From contig NZ_FOFV01000009.1 of assembly GCF_900111005.1 (NCBI RefSeq), positions 288,715 to 352,714 on the forward strand: 64,000 nt of DNA, read 5' to 3'. Positions 28,616 to 38,700 of the stretch are shown here, one piece after another (within the stretch, counting starts at the first letter, position 1; every line of letters begins with the position of its first letter). Position numbers and translations under genes: made by a program. Under the pieces are notes generated by a model. That model was not told where the DNA came from. It did not search any database and saw only the letters and a list, made by a program, of their open reading frames with translations. Source of the DNA: Lentzea albida (lineage in GTDB: Bacteria; Actinomycetota; Actinomycetes; Mycobacteriales; Pseudonocardiaceae).

Positions 28616-29029
28616 TCAGTCCCTGATGTTCATGACGTCACGGGTGGTGGGGCGCAGCTCGGGCGTGGCGGGCAGCAGCGACTGCAGGTCCACGTCCCCG
28701 GAGAAGAGCTTGCGCGCGTCGACCCCGGGAGGGAGCGTCGGCGCGATCACGTCCGCGGCCTCGTCCGCCACTTGCTGCTGCGCGTCCGTGATGGTCTTCA
28801 GGACCGCGGACTCCAGTTCTGCCGGTGTCATGCGCTTGTAGGCGCCGCTCGGGAACTTCACGTCCTTCACCACGCCGCCGTGCCCGACGGTCACCGCCAC
28901 GACCCGGCGGGGAGCGGTGACGGTGCACGACAGCTCGCTGAGCCGTCGCTGCGTCTCGCGCAGCTCGGCGAACTGCTGCTCGTACTGGCTCTTCAGCTGC
29001 TCGATCTGTTCGGACTGGGGATGGGACAC
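28616..29029 (-). CDS. YbaB/EbfC-like protein (EspL-like)
   Basis: A 137-aa protein of the YbaB/EbfC nucleoid-associated family, whose members in actinomycete T7SS loci (EspL-like) stabilise or regulate substrates. It has an N-terminal helix (QIEQLKSQYEQQFAELRETQ), a central strand pair (RRVVAVTVGHGGVVKDVKF) and a helix (PAELESAVLKTITDAQQQV). The GTG start at 29029 has GGGAGG six bases upstream and matches the family start; the open frame continues upstream to 29482 but that part looks non-coding. It is the first gene of a three-gene cassette ending in the giant effector. Confidence 0.85.
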   Translation of the reverse strand: MSHPQSEQIEQLKSQYEQQFAELRETQRRLSELSCTVTAPRRVVAVTVGHGGVVKDVKFPSGAYKRMTPAELESAVLKTITDAQQQVADEAADVIAPTLPPGVDARKLFSGDVDLQSLLPATPELRPTTRDVMNIRD

Positions 29030-29109
29030 CGCACGCCTCCCTCGGCCTGCTCGCCGTGACCGGACACCAGCAGTAAACGGGCAAAAACACAGCGTCCGAG
29101 ACGAACTGA

Positions 29110-29124
29110 CAGGTTCCGAACCTG
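29110..29124. promoter_or_regulatory. Inverted repeat CAGGTTC-C-GAACCTG
   Basis: This is a perfect 7-1-7 inverted repeat about 80 bp upstream of the YbaB-like start. The half-site recurs as CGAACCTG (29253-29260) and AGGTTCG (29274-29280). The candidate binder is the adjacent LuxR-type regulator. Confidence 0.55.
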
Positions 29125-29252
29125 AAAGGAACCGCATGGTGCCCAAACGCACCCGATACCGCCGTACCGATTGAGACGCGACCGGCGAGAGGGCAGAGTT
29201 CGAAGCGGGAAATCGATTACCGCCGGGCGGTACGGCTCCGAACAGCCGTGTC

Positions 29253-29280
29253 CGAACCTGGTGGACCAGGGGTAGGTTCG
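29253..29280. promoter_or_regulatory. Second AGGTTCG/CGAACCT half-site pair
   Basis: Seven-base arms CGAACCT and AGGTTCG are separated by 14 bases, about 115 bp upstream of the LuxR start. The half-site is shared with 29110-29124, suggesting one factor acts on both promoters. Confidence 0.45.
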
Positions 29281-29395
29281 AGCGTCCCGGCAGCCGCGTT
29301 CGGGCACCGGCGGCCGACAGGCAGCTTTGTCGTTTCGCAAACCTGCCCCCCGTTCTCGCTGGCCTTCCGCGCGGCTCGCACGGTCTCCTGTGAAC

Positions 29396-30055
29396 ATGAC
29401 TTCGCAGACCGCCTGGCCGGACGGCCGGCGCCCCCTGGCACCAGGGCACGCAAGCCGCACGGCCATCCGGGTCTTGGTCCACGCCTCAGACCCGCTGATC
29501 GCATCGGGCCTGCTCGCGATGCTGCGGCCGACGCCCGGCATCGAGATCGTCACGGACCCGCAGAACGCCGACGTCACCGTGGCCGTCGCGGACGACTGCC
29601 TGCAGGAGGCGTTCCAGCCCGGTACGTCCCGTCTCGTCCTCATCGCGGACGAGCTCCGCCAGGCGGAGCTGTGGACGGCCATCGAGCACGGACTGGTCGT
29701 GCTGGTGCCGCGTGCGGAGGCCACGGCCAGGACCAGGCTGCTGCGCGCCATCACCGACGCCCGCGAGGGACGAGGCGATCTGCCCGCCGAGCAACTGGGC
29801 AACGTTCTGCGAGGGCTCAAGCAGCTGCAGGAGACGACCCTCGGGCCGCGCGACCTCACCCTCGCCGGTCTGTCGCTGCGCGAGACCGAGGTGATCAGGC
29901 TCCTCGCGGACGGCCTCGACACCGCCGAGATCGCGGAGCGGCTCATCTACTCCGAGCGCACCGTGAAGAACGTCCTGCACAACCTGCTCAGCAGGCTCAA
30001 CCTGCGCAACCGCGCCCACGCGGTCGCCTACGCGTTGCGCCACGGCCTCATCTGA
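29396..30055 (+). CDS. LuxR-family regulator with atypical receiver-like domain
   Basis: A 219-aa protein, the only plus-strand gene in the window. Residues 158-217 are a GerE/LuxR helix-turn-helix (LSLRETEVIRLLADGLDTAE, then SERTVKNVLHNLLSRLNLRN). Residues 23-125 fold like a response-regulator receiver (RVLVHASDPLIASGLLAML), but the usual phospho-acceptor position is unclear (TVAVADD) and the conserved Lys is replaced by Arg (VLVPRAE). It may work without phosphorylation. The ATG at 29396 fits the domain start but has a weak ribosome binding site; a TTG at 29327 is an alternative. It is divergent from the effector cassette, which it may control. Confidence 0.88.
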   Translation: MTSQTAWPDGRRPLAPGHASRTAIRVLVHASDPLIASGLLAMLRPTPGIEIVTDPQNADVTVAVADDCLQEAFQPGTSRLVLIADELRQAELWTAIEHGLVVLVPRAEATARTRLLRAITDAREGRGDLPAEQLGNVLRGLKQLQETTLGPRDLTLAGLSLRETEVIRLLADGLDTAEIAERLIYSERTVKNVLHNLLSRLNLRNRAHAVAYALRHGLI

Positions 30056-30061
30056 GACCGG

Positions 30062-30088
30062 CCGCGGACGGCCTCCCGCCGTCCGCGG
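30062..30088. terminator. Bidirectional hairpin terminator
   Basis: A perfect 11-bp stem (CCGCGGACGGC with GCCGTCCGCGG) with a CTCCC loop lies between the convergent stops of the LuxR gene (30055) and the small minus-strand gene (30089). Confidence 0.85.
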
Positions 30089-30556
30089 TCACAGCGCCGT
30101 GACGCCGACCAGCAGTGGCCCCAGCAACGACTCGAGCCACGTCTGAGCGCTCGTGTGCCCGTCCTCGCAGCAGTCACCGCACGGGTGGAGGGCGGCGAGC
30201 ACGTCGCCGATCAGCCGGCACCAGGCGTCGACGTCCCGCGCGGTCTCGAGCAGCACCACGCCGCCGGACTCCGGCAGCGTGCGCAGGACGCGCCGTGCCG
30301 CCTCCGCGGTCTCCGCCAGGTGCACCGGCGCCCACCACGAGATCTCCCAGTCGGCGGCACCCGCGGGCACGTGCTCGCGCACGATCGCGGTGATGCGCTC
30401 GTCGTCCACCGGTTCGCCGGCGACCAGGCGACCCGATCCGCGGGTGCTGCCGTCCACCCACCGGCACCGGGCCAGCCACCGCTCCGCCAGCAGGACGAGG
30501 CCGTCCGCGTGGGACCGCAGCAGTTCGGCCTCACCCCCGGACAGCACACCGATCAT
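30089..30556 (-). CDS. Unknown protein, possible effector accessory
   Basis: A 155-aa protein I do not recognise. It begins LSGGEAELLRSHADGLVLLAER after the Met-Ile-Gly-Val start, contains Trp-rich WEISWWAPVHL, and ends with a Cys cluster (HPCGDCC) and a helix (TWLESLLGPLLVGV). No signal peptide or clear membrane segment is seen. The ATG at 30556 has an AAGG too close to it; the GTG at 30547 would have better spacing. The frame stays open to 30757. It lies between the T7SS-associated gene and the convergent LuxR gene, close to two effector genes, so an immunity or chaperone role is possible but unsupported by any motif. Confidence 0.6.
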   Translation of the reverse strand: MIGVLSGGEAELLRSHADGLVLLAERWLARCRWVDGSTRGSGRLVAGEPVDDERITAIVREHVPAGAADWEISWWAPVHLAETAEAARRVLRTLPESGGVVLLETARDVDAWCRLIGDVLAALHPCGDCCEDGHTSAQTWLESLLGPLLVGVTAL

Positions 30557-30923
30557 GCCTTCGTCGCCACATCGGCCCCAACGGTTCACCGCTTCGTCTC
30601 CTCGCAGCGCGTGCTCTCTGCCTCTTCCCTCCGCCGCACGGGCGGACCGGGGTCTGCCGGGGCGCGGAAAGATCAAGCTAACGGGCGGCGAACGACCAAA
30701 CGAGACCCGAAGTCGTGATCGGCCCCTCCAGTCTCCGAAAGCTGCACCGCGGGGCACGCGAGGAGAGGCTCGTCAGTGGACGGAGACACCGTGTCGCCCA
30801 GCGGAATCGACCCCCGGCTGCTCCTGCGCTGCGCCGCGGAGCAGCAGAAGGGCCCGCGATCGGTACTCCAGGGCGAGCCGGCGGCGGAACTGACGAGCGG
30901 GGACCGGTCCTCCCGCACCCCGG
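30557..30923 (-). other. Intergenic region with possible terminator
   Basis: A 367-bp gap. It holds an 8-bp hairpin about 80 bp past the T7SS-associated stop (30817-30845) and presumably the promoter of the small downstream gene. Nothing else was recognised; overlapping frames on both strands look like shadows. Confidence 0.5.
30817..30845 (-). terminator. Hairpin, possible terminator of the giant-effector transcript
   Basis: GCTGCTCC pairs with GGAGCAGC around a 13-base loop. No U-run follows, which is common in actinomycetes, so the call is tentative. Confidence 0.4.
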
Positions 30924-31637
30924 TCACGACCGCCGCGCCTCCGGAGCGGTCGGTGCCTCCGTCTCCGTGCTGAACCGCGGTGCGGCGGAGTCCTGCGCGG
31001 CCGGTGTCTCGTCCTGCCCCGGCCCCCAGGGAACGACGCGCACGCCCGACTCCTGCCGGAACCGCTCGTGGACGGCGGACACCTCGTCGTCGCTCATCAT
31101 GAACGTCTCGCGCATGAAGTCGCCGGTGAGCCGGACGGAGGCCGGGCCGCCGGGGTTGAACAGCACATCCACGCCGTCGGCCAGCAGCATCACGAGCTCG
31201 TCGAGGTCGATGCGCCGCCACTGCGGAGAGCTGACCCTCCTGCGGTGCGGCTCCGCGGTGGCCACGACGACGCAGGCGATGTCGTCCGGCGACTGCACGA
31301 CCAGCGGCTTGCCGTCCCCGTTCATCGCGATGTCGAACAGGCAGTCGCGCAGCATCAGCTGGATGTGCTCCACCTCGGCGCCACCGTGCAGGACCAGTCT
31401 CAGCACGGCGTCCAGCGGGTCCGTCGGCGAGTGCTCGTCGGCGGGCACGTAGTCCGGGTTGGCGCGGAACCGGCCGACGCGGCCGTCGGCCTCCACCGGC
31501 CACAGCCCGACGACGGCCTCCGCAGGCGGCAGTTCGTCCTCTTCGGACGGAGCCCACGCCGGGTCCATGAGCAGGAACCAGTTCTCGAGCGGTCCGCTGT
31601 CCCCGGTGTCCTCGGTGGTGTCGGTCATGTTCTCCAT
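30924..31637 (-). CDS. Type VII secretion system-associated protein
   Basis: A 237-aa soluble protein of a family found beside actinomycete T7SS effector genes. Recognisable blocks are NWFLLMDPAW, PPAEAVVGLWPVEADGRVG, RFRANPDYVP followed by SPTDPLDAVLRLV, VVVATAEPHRRRV and DVLFNPGGPASVRL. The tail from about 200 is disordered and rich in A, P, E and T. No catalytic motif is visible. The ATG at 31637 has GAGGG about six bases upstream; an ATG at 31628 is an alternative. It starts 59 bp after the >10,767-aa effector stop, so it is probably co-transcribed and may help in secretion, storage or self-protection; which of these is unknown. Confidence 0.82.
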   Translation of the reverse strand: MENMTDTTEDTGDSGPLENWFLLMDPAWAPSEEDELPPAEAVVGLWPVEADGRVGRFRANPDYVPADEHSPTDPLDAVLRLVLHGGAEVEHIQLMLRDCLFDIAMNGDGKPLVVQSPDDIACVVVATAEPHRRRVSSPQWRRIDLDELVMLLADGVDVLFNPGGPASVRLTGDFMRETFMMSDDEVSAVHERFRQESGVRVVPWGPGQDETPAAQDSAAPRFSTETEAPTAPEARRS

Positions 31638-31696
31638 CCTCGTCCCTCACGTCTCCGCCGGCGGTGCCGACGCCCTGTTCCCGGAAGCGCTCGTGC

Positions 31697-32720
31697 TCAC
31701 TGGTCCTGCGGCTCTTCCTTGATCTTGGGGAACTCGTACTCGTCGGAGTAGTCGGCCAGCAGGATTCCGAAGGGGTTCGCGTCGGGGTCGACGGCGTTGT
31801 CGAACGCGACCTGGACACCGCCACCGACCTGGATGAGGCCGTCGGGGTTGTTCGGGTCCGGGAACAGGGCTTCGATGCCGAGGAACACGACGTTGACGCG
31901 ATCGTGGTCGATCTTGCCGTCAGGGGTGAGGACGGAGTTCGCGAAGGCGGTCGAGTTACCTGCTCCTTCGGCGCTGATGAGGTTCTGCTTCGTCCTCGAG
32001 CCTCCGTGGAACAGGTATCCCGGGTAGTGCGGGTGCAGTCCCCTCCACTGGGCTTCCTCCTCCAGCTGCCCGTGGTGGTCCTTGCGGAAGTCGAACATGC
32101 CACCGAGGTAGAACTCCAGGAACTTCGCCTGGCTGAGCAGCGGCTGCTGCTCGACCGGGACGCTGCCGGGTGGGTTGGCGAGCAGGAGCTGGTACTGGCC
32201 GACCAGGACCTCCTCCCGGGGCCGGACGTGCCGCTGCTTCACACGGCCGACGTAGATGAGGTCGGTCGGGCGCTGGGGCCGCGGGGCTGCGATGGTGATG
32301 CTCTCCGGAGTCGGGTTGACCGTGGTGGCGACGATGTGGCGCAGGCGCTCGGTCAGGTTGTACTCGAGCTCCTTCCACAGCGCGCGGAACTGTTGCGGGG
32401 TCATCGGGGGCAGGCGGTGGTCGTCGGGGTCGTTGGCGATGCGCTCGACCAGCTTCTTGCCCCTGGCGACCCGGACGGTGATCTGGTCGACCTCGGCGCG
32501 GATCACGGGGTGGATGTCGCCGTCGGGCCCGGCGAGCATCGGCGTGACCGCGTAGAGCGGGTTGGCCGGGTCGCGCCAGGGGAACTGCTCGTCCATCCCC
32601 ATGACCGGCTGCAGGCCGTGGGCGATCGCGTGCGAGACGTACAGGTCCTGGGACAGCGCGCCCTCCTCGACCGCGAAGGTCTGCTTTCGCCGTCCCTGGT
32701 CCAACCACGTCATGCCCTCG
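31697..32720 (-). other. Domain: unknown C-terminal domain of the giant effector
   Basis: About 340 non-repetitive residues: MTWLDQGRRKQTFAVEEG, LYVSHAIAHGLQPVMGMDEQ, a helical middle, then YLFHGGSRTKQNL, VNVVFLGIEALF and a final DEYEFPKIKEE. This is where polymorphic toxins usually carry their toxic domain. FHGGSRT loosely recalls the HGSRT of PARP-type ADP-ribosyltransferases, but no convincing Tyr motif was found. Confidence 0.4.
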
Positions 32721-35700
32721 ACGTCGGGTGGAGCGTCGTCGGCGATGTTGTAGAGGTGCGCGACCTGATGTGCGGCGATCAGGCCGCCGGAGCGCTCCGC
32801 GACCTGCGCGGGCGTGAACCCGGACGGGTGCTCCAGCATGGCCAGCGCCCACTGGCCCACCACCCCGCGGGTGACGGGGTCGACCGGGGCACCACTGGAG
32901 TCCCTCGTCAGGTCCAGGGCGGGGTGCACATTCGCTTGGACGTGTTCCAACGCCTCCAGCAGCGTGGCCAGGCCGTGTGCGGGCGGCACCAGGGTGACGA
33001 TCCGGTCGCGCACCTCGTCCGGCAGATCAGCACGCACCGGTGCGGCGGGTGCGACCTCGGACGGGGTCTCGTGCGGGAGGTTGTGGACGTGCTCGGCCAG
33101 GGCTTCGGTGACCAGGCCGCCGGAGAGATCCACGACCTGCGCGGGTGTGAACCCGGTCTGGCGCTTGAGCATGGTCCACGCCCACTGGCCGATCAGTTCC
33201 CTGGTGGTGGGGTCGGTCGGGATGCCGCTGGGGTCCCTCGTCAGGTCCAGGGCGGGGTGCACGGTGGCTTGGATGTGCTCCAACGCATCGCGCAACGTGG
33301 CCATGCCGTGCGCGGGCGGCACGAGGGTGACGATCCGGTCGCGCACCTCGTCCGGCAGGGCCGTGTCCACCGGCGCGGCAGGCGCAACGGCGACATCGGG
33401 TGCGGTGGTGCCCTGAGAAGCGTGGTGGATGCGTTCGACGATTCCCCGGGTCACCAGGCCACCGGAGAGCTCCGCGATCTGCGCGGGCGTGAACGCGGGC
33501 CGGTGCCGCAGCATGGTCAGCACCCACTCGCCCACCAGCGCACGGGTGGTGGGGTCGGTCGGGGCACCGTTCGAGTCCCTCGCCAGGTCCAAGGTGGGGT
33601 ACGCGTTGGACCTGACGTCCTCCAGCGCGTCGAGCAACGTGCCGAGGCCGTGCGCGGGCGGCACGAAAGCGATCACCCGCTCCCGCACCACGACCGGCAT
33701 CTCCGCGCGCTCGGTCGCCCGGTACTCGTGATTGCCGTCGTGAACGACGTAGTAGGTGGGGAGGTCGTCGTCGAAGGCGGCGTTGGTCGACAACCGGCCG
33801 TCCTTGAGGATCGCCATCAGGTTGACCCCGAGCACCTTGACCACCAGCTGCGGGGCCCAGTAGCCGCTCCGCGGGATCGGGCGCTCCGAAGTCCGCAGAC
33901 CCGTCTCGACCTCGTCCGCCGGGAGCCCCAGCTCCTCCAGGCTCCGCTCGCCCAGCTCGGGCAGCTTCACGCGGCGGTACGCATCCGCCGTGGCCTGGCG
34001 CAAACCCGTCACCGACGCTTCCCGGCCGAGCTCCCCGAGCCGGGCAGACCACACGTCCTCCGGCACGGACCTGAGCACGGCTTCGTAGAAGGAGGCCGGA
34101 CCGGCCGCGACGTCGACGACGCGCAACCCGAGCCGCTCGGCGGCGAGGGACTGCTTGACGTCCGTGATGAGGTTCGCGAGCTCCACGTCGCCGAGGACGA
34201 CACCCCGCGCACTGACAGCCGCGGCAGTCGACCTGCTGTCGTCGAAGGGGTCCGCGGCGAGGTGCTCGCGGATCACACCCCTGATCTGGTCGGGGGTGAG
34301 CTTCTCAGGACGCCGGGTCCGGGTCTCCGGTGCGACCTCGCGCTGGACGGCCTCGGTCGCCTGGTAGTGGTCGACCCCGTCGAAGACGACGTGGTAGGTC
34401 GGAAGTTCGCGGTAGAGGGTGACACCGTTGGTGGACAGCCGGCCGTTCCTCGTGATCGTCATGAGGTTGACGCCCAGCACCCCCGGCATCAGCTGCGGAG
34501 CCCAGTCACCGCTGTCGCTGTTCCAGTGCCCCTCGGTGCGCAGACCGATCTCAACCGCATCCGCCTCCAGCTCGTCCGGGTTCCGGACGCCGAGCTCGCG
34601 CAGCCTGTGGAGGCGGTAGGCGGCCGCCGTGGCCGCGCGCAAACCCCTCACGGACCACTCCCGGCCGGACCGCTCGCTCCAGGCGCTGCGCACCGGTTCG
34701 GGCACGGACCTGAGCACAGCCGAGTAGTAGCAGTCCCCGTCGGGTGCGACGTCGACGATGCGCAGCCCGAGGTCAGCCGCGGCAACGGATCGCCGGACGG
34801 CGAAGAACAGGTGTCGCATCCGCGTGTCCTTGACGGCACCTCCCTTCGCCCTGACGGCGGCGCCGGCCGCCATGTAGCCGTCATGGGGGTGCGCGGCGAG
34901 GTGTTCGCGGATCAGTTCCATGATCTGCTGGTCGTCGAGCTTCCTGCGAGATCGGCTCGAGGTGTTCACGGACATGTGGAGCAGGTCGCGCACCTGCGCG
35001 CTGCCGGCGGTGGTGCCCCGTGCGCGACCGACAGCCTCCACAACCGCGTTGACGCTGTCATGGGGATGCGCCGCGCGGTGCTCCTTGACCAAAGCCATGA
35101 TCTGCTCGGTGTTCGACTCCACCACACCCGGCAGCACGGCGGGTGATGTCGTGCCCGGCGAGGTGAGGGCCGCGGCGTCGCGGGCGGCTGCGAGCGGAAC
35201 GGTCGCTTGGTAGCCGTTGACCCCGTTCAGGGCGACGTAATACATGGAGAGGTCGTCATTGACGGCAAGGCCGTTGGTCCGCAGCCGGCCGTCGTTCGCG
35301 ATCGTCACGAGGTTGGCACCGAGGACCCCCGGCATCAAGCGCAGGGCGAGCTCACCGCTGTCGCGGTCCCAGTGCCCTGGAGTGCGCAGACCGGTCTCGA
35401 CCGCGTCCGCCTCCAGCTCGTCCAGGCTCCGGCCACCGGACTCGCGCAGCCTCAGGAGCCGGTAGGCCTCCGCCGTCGCCTCGCGCAGCACCGTCACGGA
35501 CGGTTCCCGGCCGAGCCGGTCCGACCACACCTCCGCGGGCACGGACCTGAGCACGGCTTCGTAGAAGGAGTTCCCGCCGGGTGGGACGTCGACGATGCGC
35601 AGCCCGAGGCCGGCAGCGGCGACAGACCGCCGGACACCGTGGATCAGGTCCCGGAACAGCATGTTGTTGAGGGAAGCGCCCTGCAGCCGAACAGCGTCGG

Positions 35701-38700
35701 CGGTCGCATCGTCCCCGTCGTCGGGGTGCTTGGCGAAGTGCGCGCGGATCAGTTCCGTGATCTGGTGTTCATCGAGCCTCTTCCGAGGCCGCACCCCCTC
35801 GCCGCCGACGATGATGCGCCGTGCAGGAGCACTTCCGGCAACCGCCCGGTTGCCGGCGTGCCGGGCGCGGGCCTCCTCGCGCAGGTTCGGGAGCTGCCCG
35901 TCGTCCGACGTCCCAGGACCGAGCGGCACGGTCGCCCGGTAGCGGTTGGCGTCGTCGACAGCGACGTGGTGGACGGGGCGGTCGTCGATGACGACGCCGT
36001 CGGCCGACAGCCCACCATCGCTCAAGATCGTCATGAGGGTGACACCCAGCACTTCGGACACCAACCGCGGAGCGAGGACACCGCTCCGGCTGTCCCAGTA
36101 CAGCGGAGTGCGCAAGCCGTTCTCGACCGCGTCCGCCTCCAGCTCGTCCAGGCTCGGGCCACCCGACTCGCGCAGCTTCAGGAGCCGGTAAGCGTCCGCC
36201 GTCGCCGCACGCAGATCCGCCACGGACGGTTCCCTGCCGAACCGGTGCGACCACACGTCCTCGGGCACGGACCTGAGCACAGCCGCGTAGAAGGAGTCCC
36301 CGTCGGGTGGGACGTCGACGATGCGCAGCCCGAGGTCGGCAGCGACGGCCGACTGCCTGACGATGTGGACCAGGTGCCGCAACCGCGTGTTCTTGCCGGC
36401 GACACCCTGCGCACGAACAGCGTCGGCAACGGCCTGGTCGCTGTCAGCCGGGTGCTGGGCGAGGTGGTCGCGGACCAGGTCCAGGATCTGCGGGTCGTCG
36501 AGCTTCCTGCGAGGCGCCGGCACGGGGACCGCGGCGGGCGGGGTGGCGCCGAGCGGAACGGTCGCCTGGTAGCGGTTGTCACCGTCGTGGACGACGTAAT
36601 GGGAGGCAAGGTGGTCATCGGAACTAGCCCTGGTCGTCAGCCGGCCGTCCTTCTCGATCGTCTTGAGGTTGATGCCCAGCAGTTCGGCCACCAACTGTGG
36701 AGCCCAGAGGTCGTGTCGCCCGGCTCGGTGCCCCGGAGTGCGCAGAGCGATCTCGACGGCATCCGCCTCCAGCTCGCCTGGGCGCGGCTCGTCGAGCTGG
36801 CGCAACCTCCACGCGCGGTAGGCGTCCGCGACGGCCTGGCGCAAACCCGCCGCGGACGCTTCCCTGCCCAGTTCCCTGAGCCGGTCCGACCACACGTCCT
36901 GAGGCACGGACCTGAGCACGGCCGCGTAGAAGGAATCCCCGTCGAGCGCGACGTCGACGATGCGCAGCCCGAGCCTGGCGGCAGCGGCAGACCGCTTCGC
37001 CTCGTGGATCGCATCTGCCAACTGCGACTTCCCGATGCGGATGCCGCGGGCACGGCCAGCGCGAGCGATCATGTCGCGGTTGTCGTTCGGATACTCGGCG
37101 AGGTGCTTGCGGACAAAAGCTTTGAGCCGGTCGTCCCTGGGCAGTTCACGACGCTGTGACGAGTCCGCCATGACGTCGTGGACCAAGGCGCGCAGCCGGT
37201 CGCCGGCGGTCGCGACTCCACGGTCGACGACTGCTCTCACGATGTCCTCGGGACTGCTGCCGGGGTGACTGTCGCGGTAGTCCTCGATCACAGCCTTGAG
37301 CTGGTCGTCACTTCCGCCGTGGACGTCCTGGACGGCAGTGAGCGGAACAGCCGCTCGGTAGTGTTCGCCACCCATGTGGACGACGTGGTAGGTGCGAAGG
37401 CTGTCATCGACGGCGCCGTCGAGCGACTGCTGGCCGCCTTTGCGGATCACCGTGAGGTTGACGTTCAGCAGTTCGGCCATCAACCGCGGGAGCCACAGTT
37501 CGTTGTGCTCGGGCAGGCGCCCTGGAGTGCGCAGGTCGGTTTCGATCTCGTTCGGCTCGACGTCGTCCCCCGGCTCCTTTCCCAGCCCGCGCAGCCTCGC
37601 GCGGTGGTAGGCATCCGCCGCGGCGTGGCGCAGCACCATCACGGACGTTCCCCGACCGAGCCGGGCCGTCAGGACGTCTTCGGGTACGGACCTGAGCACG
37701 GCCGCGAAGAAGGAGTCCCCGTCGGGTGGGACGTCGACGATGCCCAGCCCGAGTGCGGCGGCGGTGGCGGACTGCTTGACATCGCGGATCATGTCCGCGA
37801 ACCGCGATGTCTTGATGGCGAAGCCGTGCGCACGAACAGCCAGTTCAACCGTTCGTTTGGTGTCGTGGGGGTACTGGTCGAGGTGCCGGCGGACGAAGTC
37901 CTTGACCCGGCCGTCGCCGACCTGGGCGCGACGCTCGAACGACTCCGCCACGACCTGGTAGACCAAGGCGCGCAGGCGCTCGTCGTCCATGACGACGCCC
38001 AGGTCGACGACCGCGTTCTTCACGTCTTCCGGACTGCTGTCGGGGTGACTGTCGCGGTATTCCTTGACCAGGTCCTTGAGCCGGTCGTCACCCGGCAGGT
38101 CCGCATCCCCCGGCACCGCAGGCGCAGCGGGTGCGGCAGGCGTGGTGTCGCGAGCAGCACGGTGGACGCGCTCGACCGCCTCCGCGGTGACCAGGCCGCC
38201 GGAGAGCCGCGCGATCTCCGCCGGCGTGAGCGCAGGCCGGTTCTCCCGCATGGCCGACACCCATTCACCGACCAGCTCCCGGGTGACGGGACTGACCGGG
38301 ACGCCACCGGGCTCCCTCGTCAAGTTCAGGGCGGGGTACTCGCGGGCTTGAACGCGCTTCAACGCGTCGAGCAGCGTGTCCTTGCTGGGAGCGGCCGGCG
38401 CGAAAGCGGCAATCCGCTCACGCACCTCGTCAGGCAGAGTCGCGCGCTCGGTCGCCTGGTAGTCGTCGCCGTCCCGGTGGACGACGTAGTAGGTGGGAAG
38501 CCCGTCGTCGAAGCCGGGATGCGTTGAGACCCAGCCGTTCTCGCGGATCGTCTTGAGGTTGACGCCCAGCACGTCGACCACCAGCTGCGGAGCCCATTGG
38601 GTGCTCTGCTCGTTCTGGTGCCTCGACGTGCGCAGTCCGTTCTCGACCTCGTCCGGCTCCAGTTCGTCCGGGTGGTGCACGCCGAGCTCGCGCGCCTTCA

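Larger units (their letters stand above)
29030..29395. promoter_or_regulatory. Divergent promoter region between YbaB-like and LuxR genes
   Basis: A 366-bp stretch, less GC-rich than its surroundings, separating divergent genes. It contains a 15-bp inverted repeat (29110-29124) and further copies of the same half-site at 29253-29280. Promoters for both directions are expected here; no clear -10/-35 pair was assigned. Confidence 0.55.

Noticed and set aside
30776..30973. Small plus-strand frame of 65 codons
   Set aside because: No ribosome binding site or recognisable sequence, and it overlaps the end of the T7SS-associated gene.
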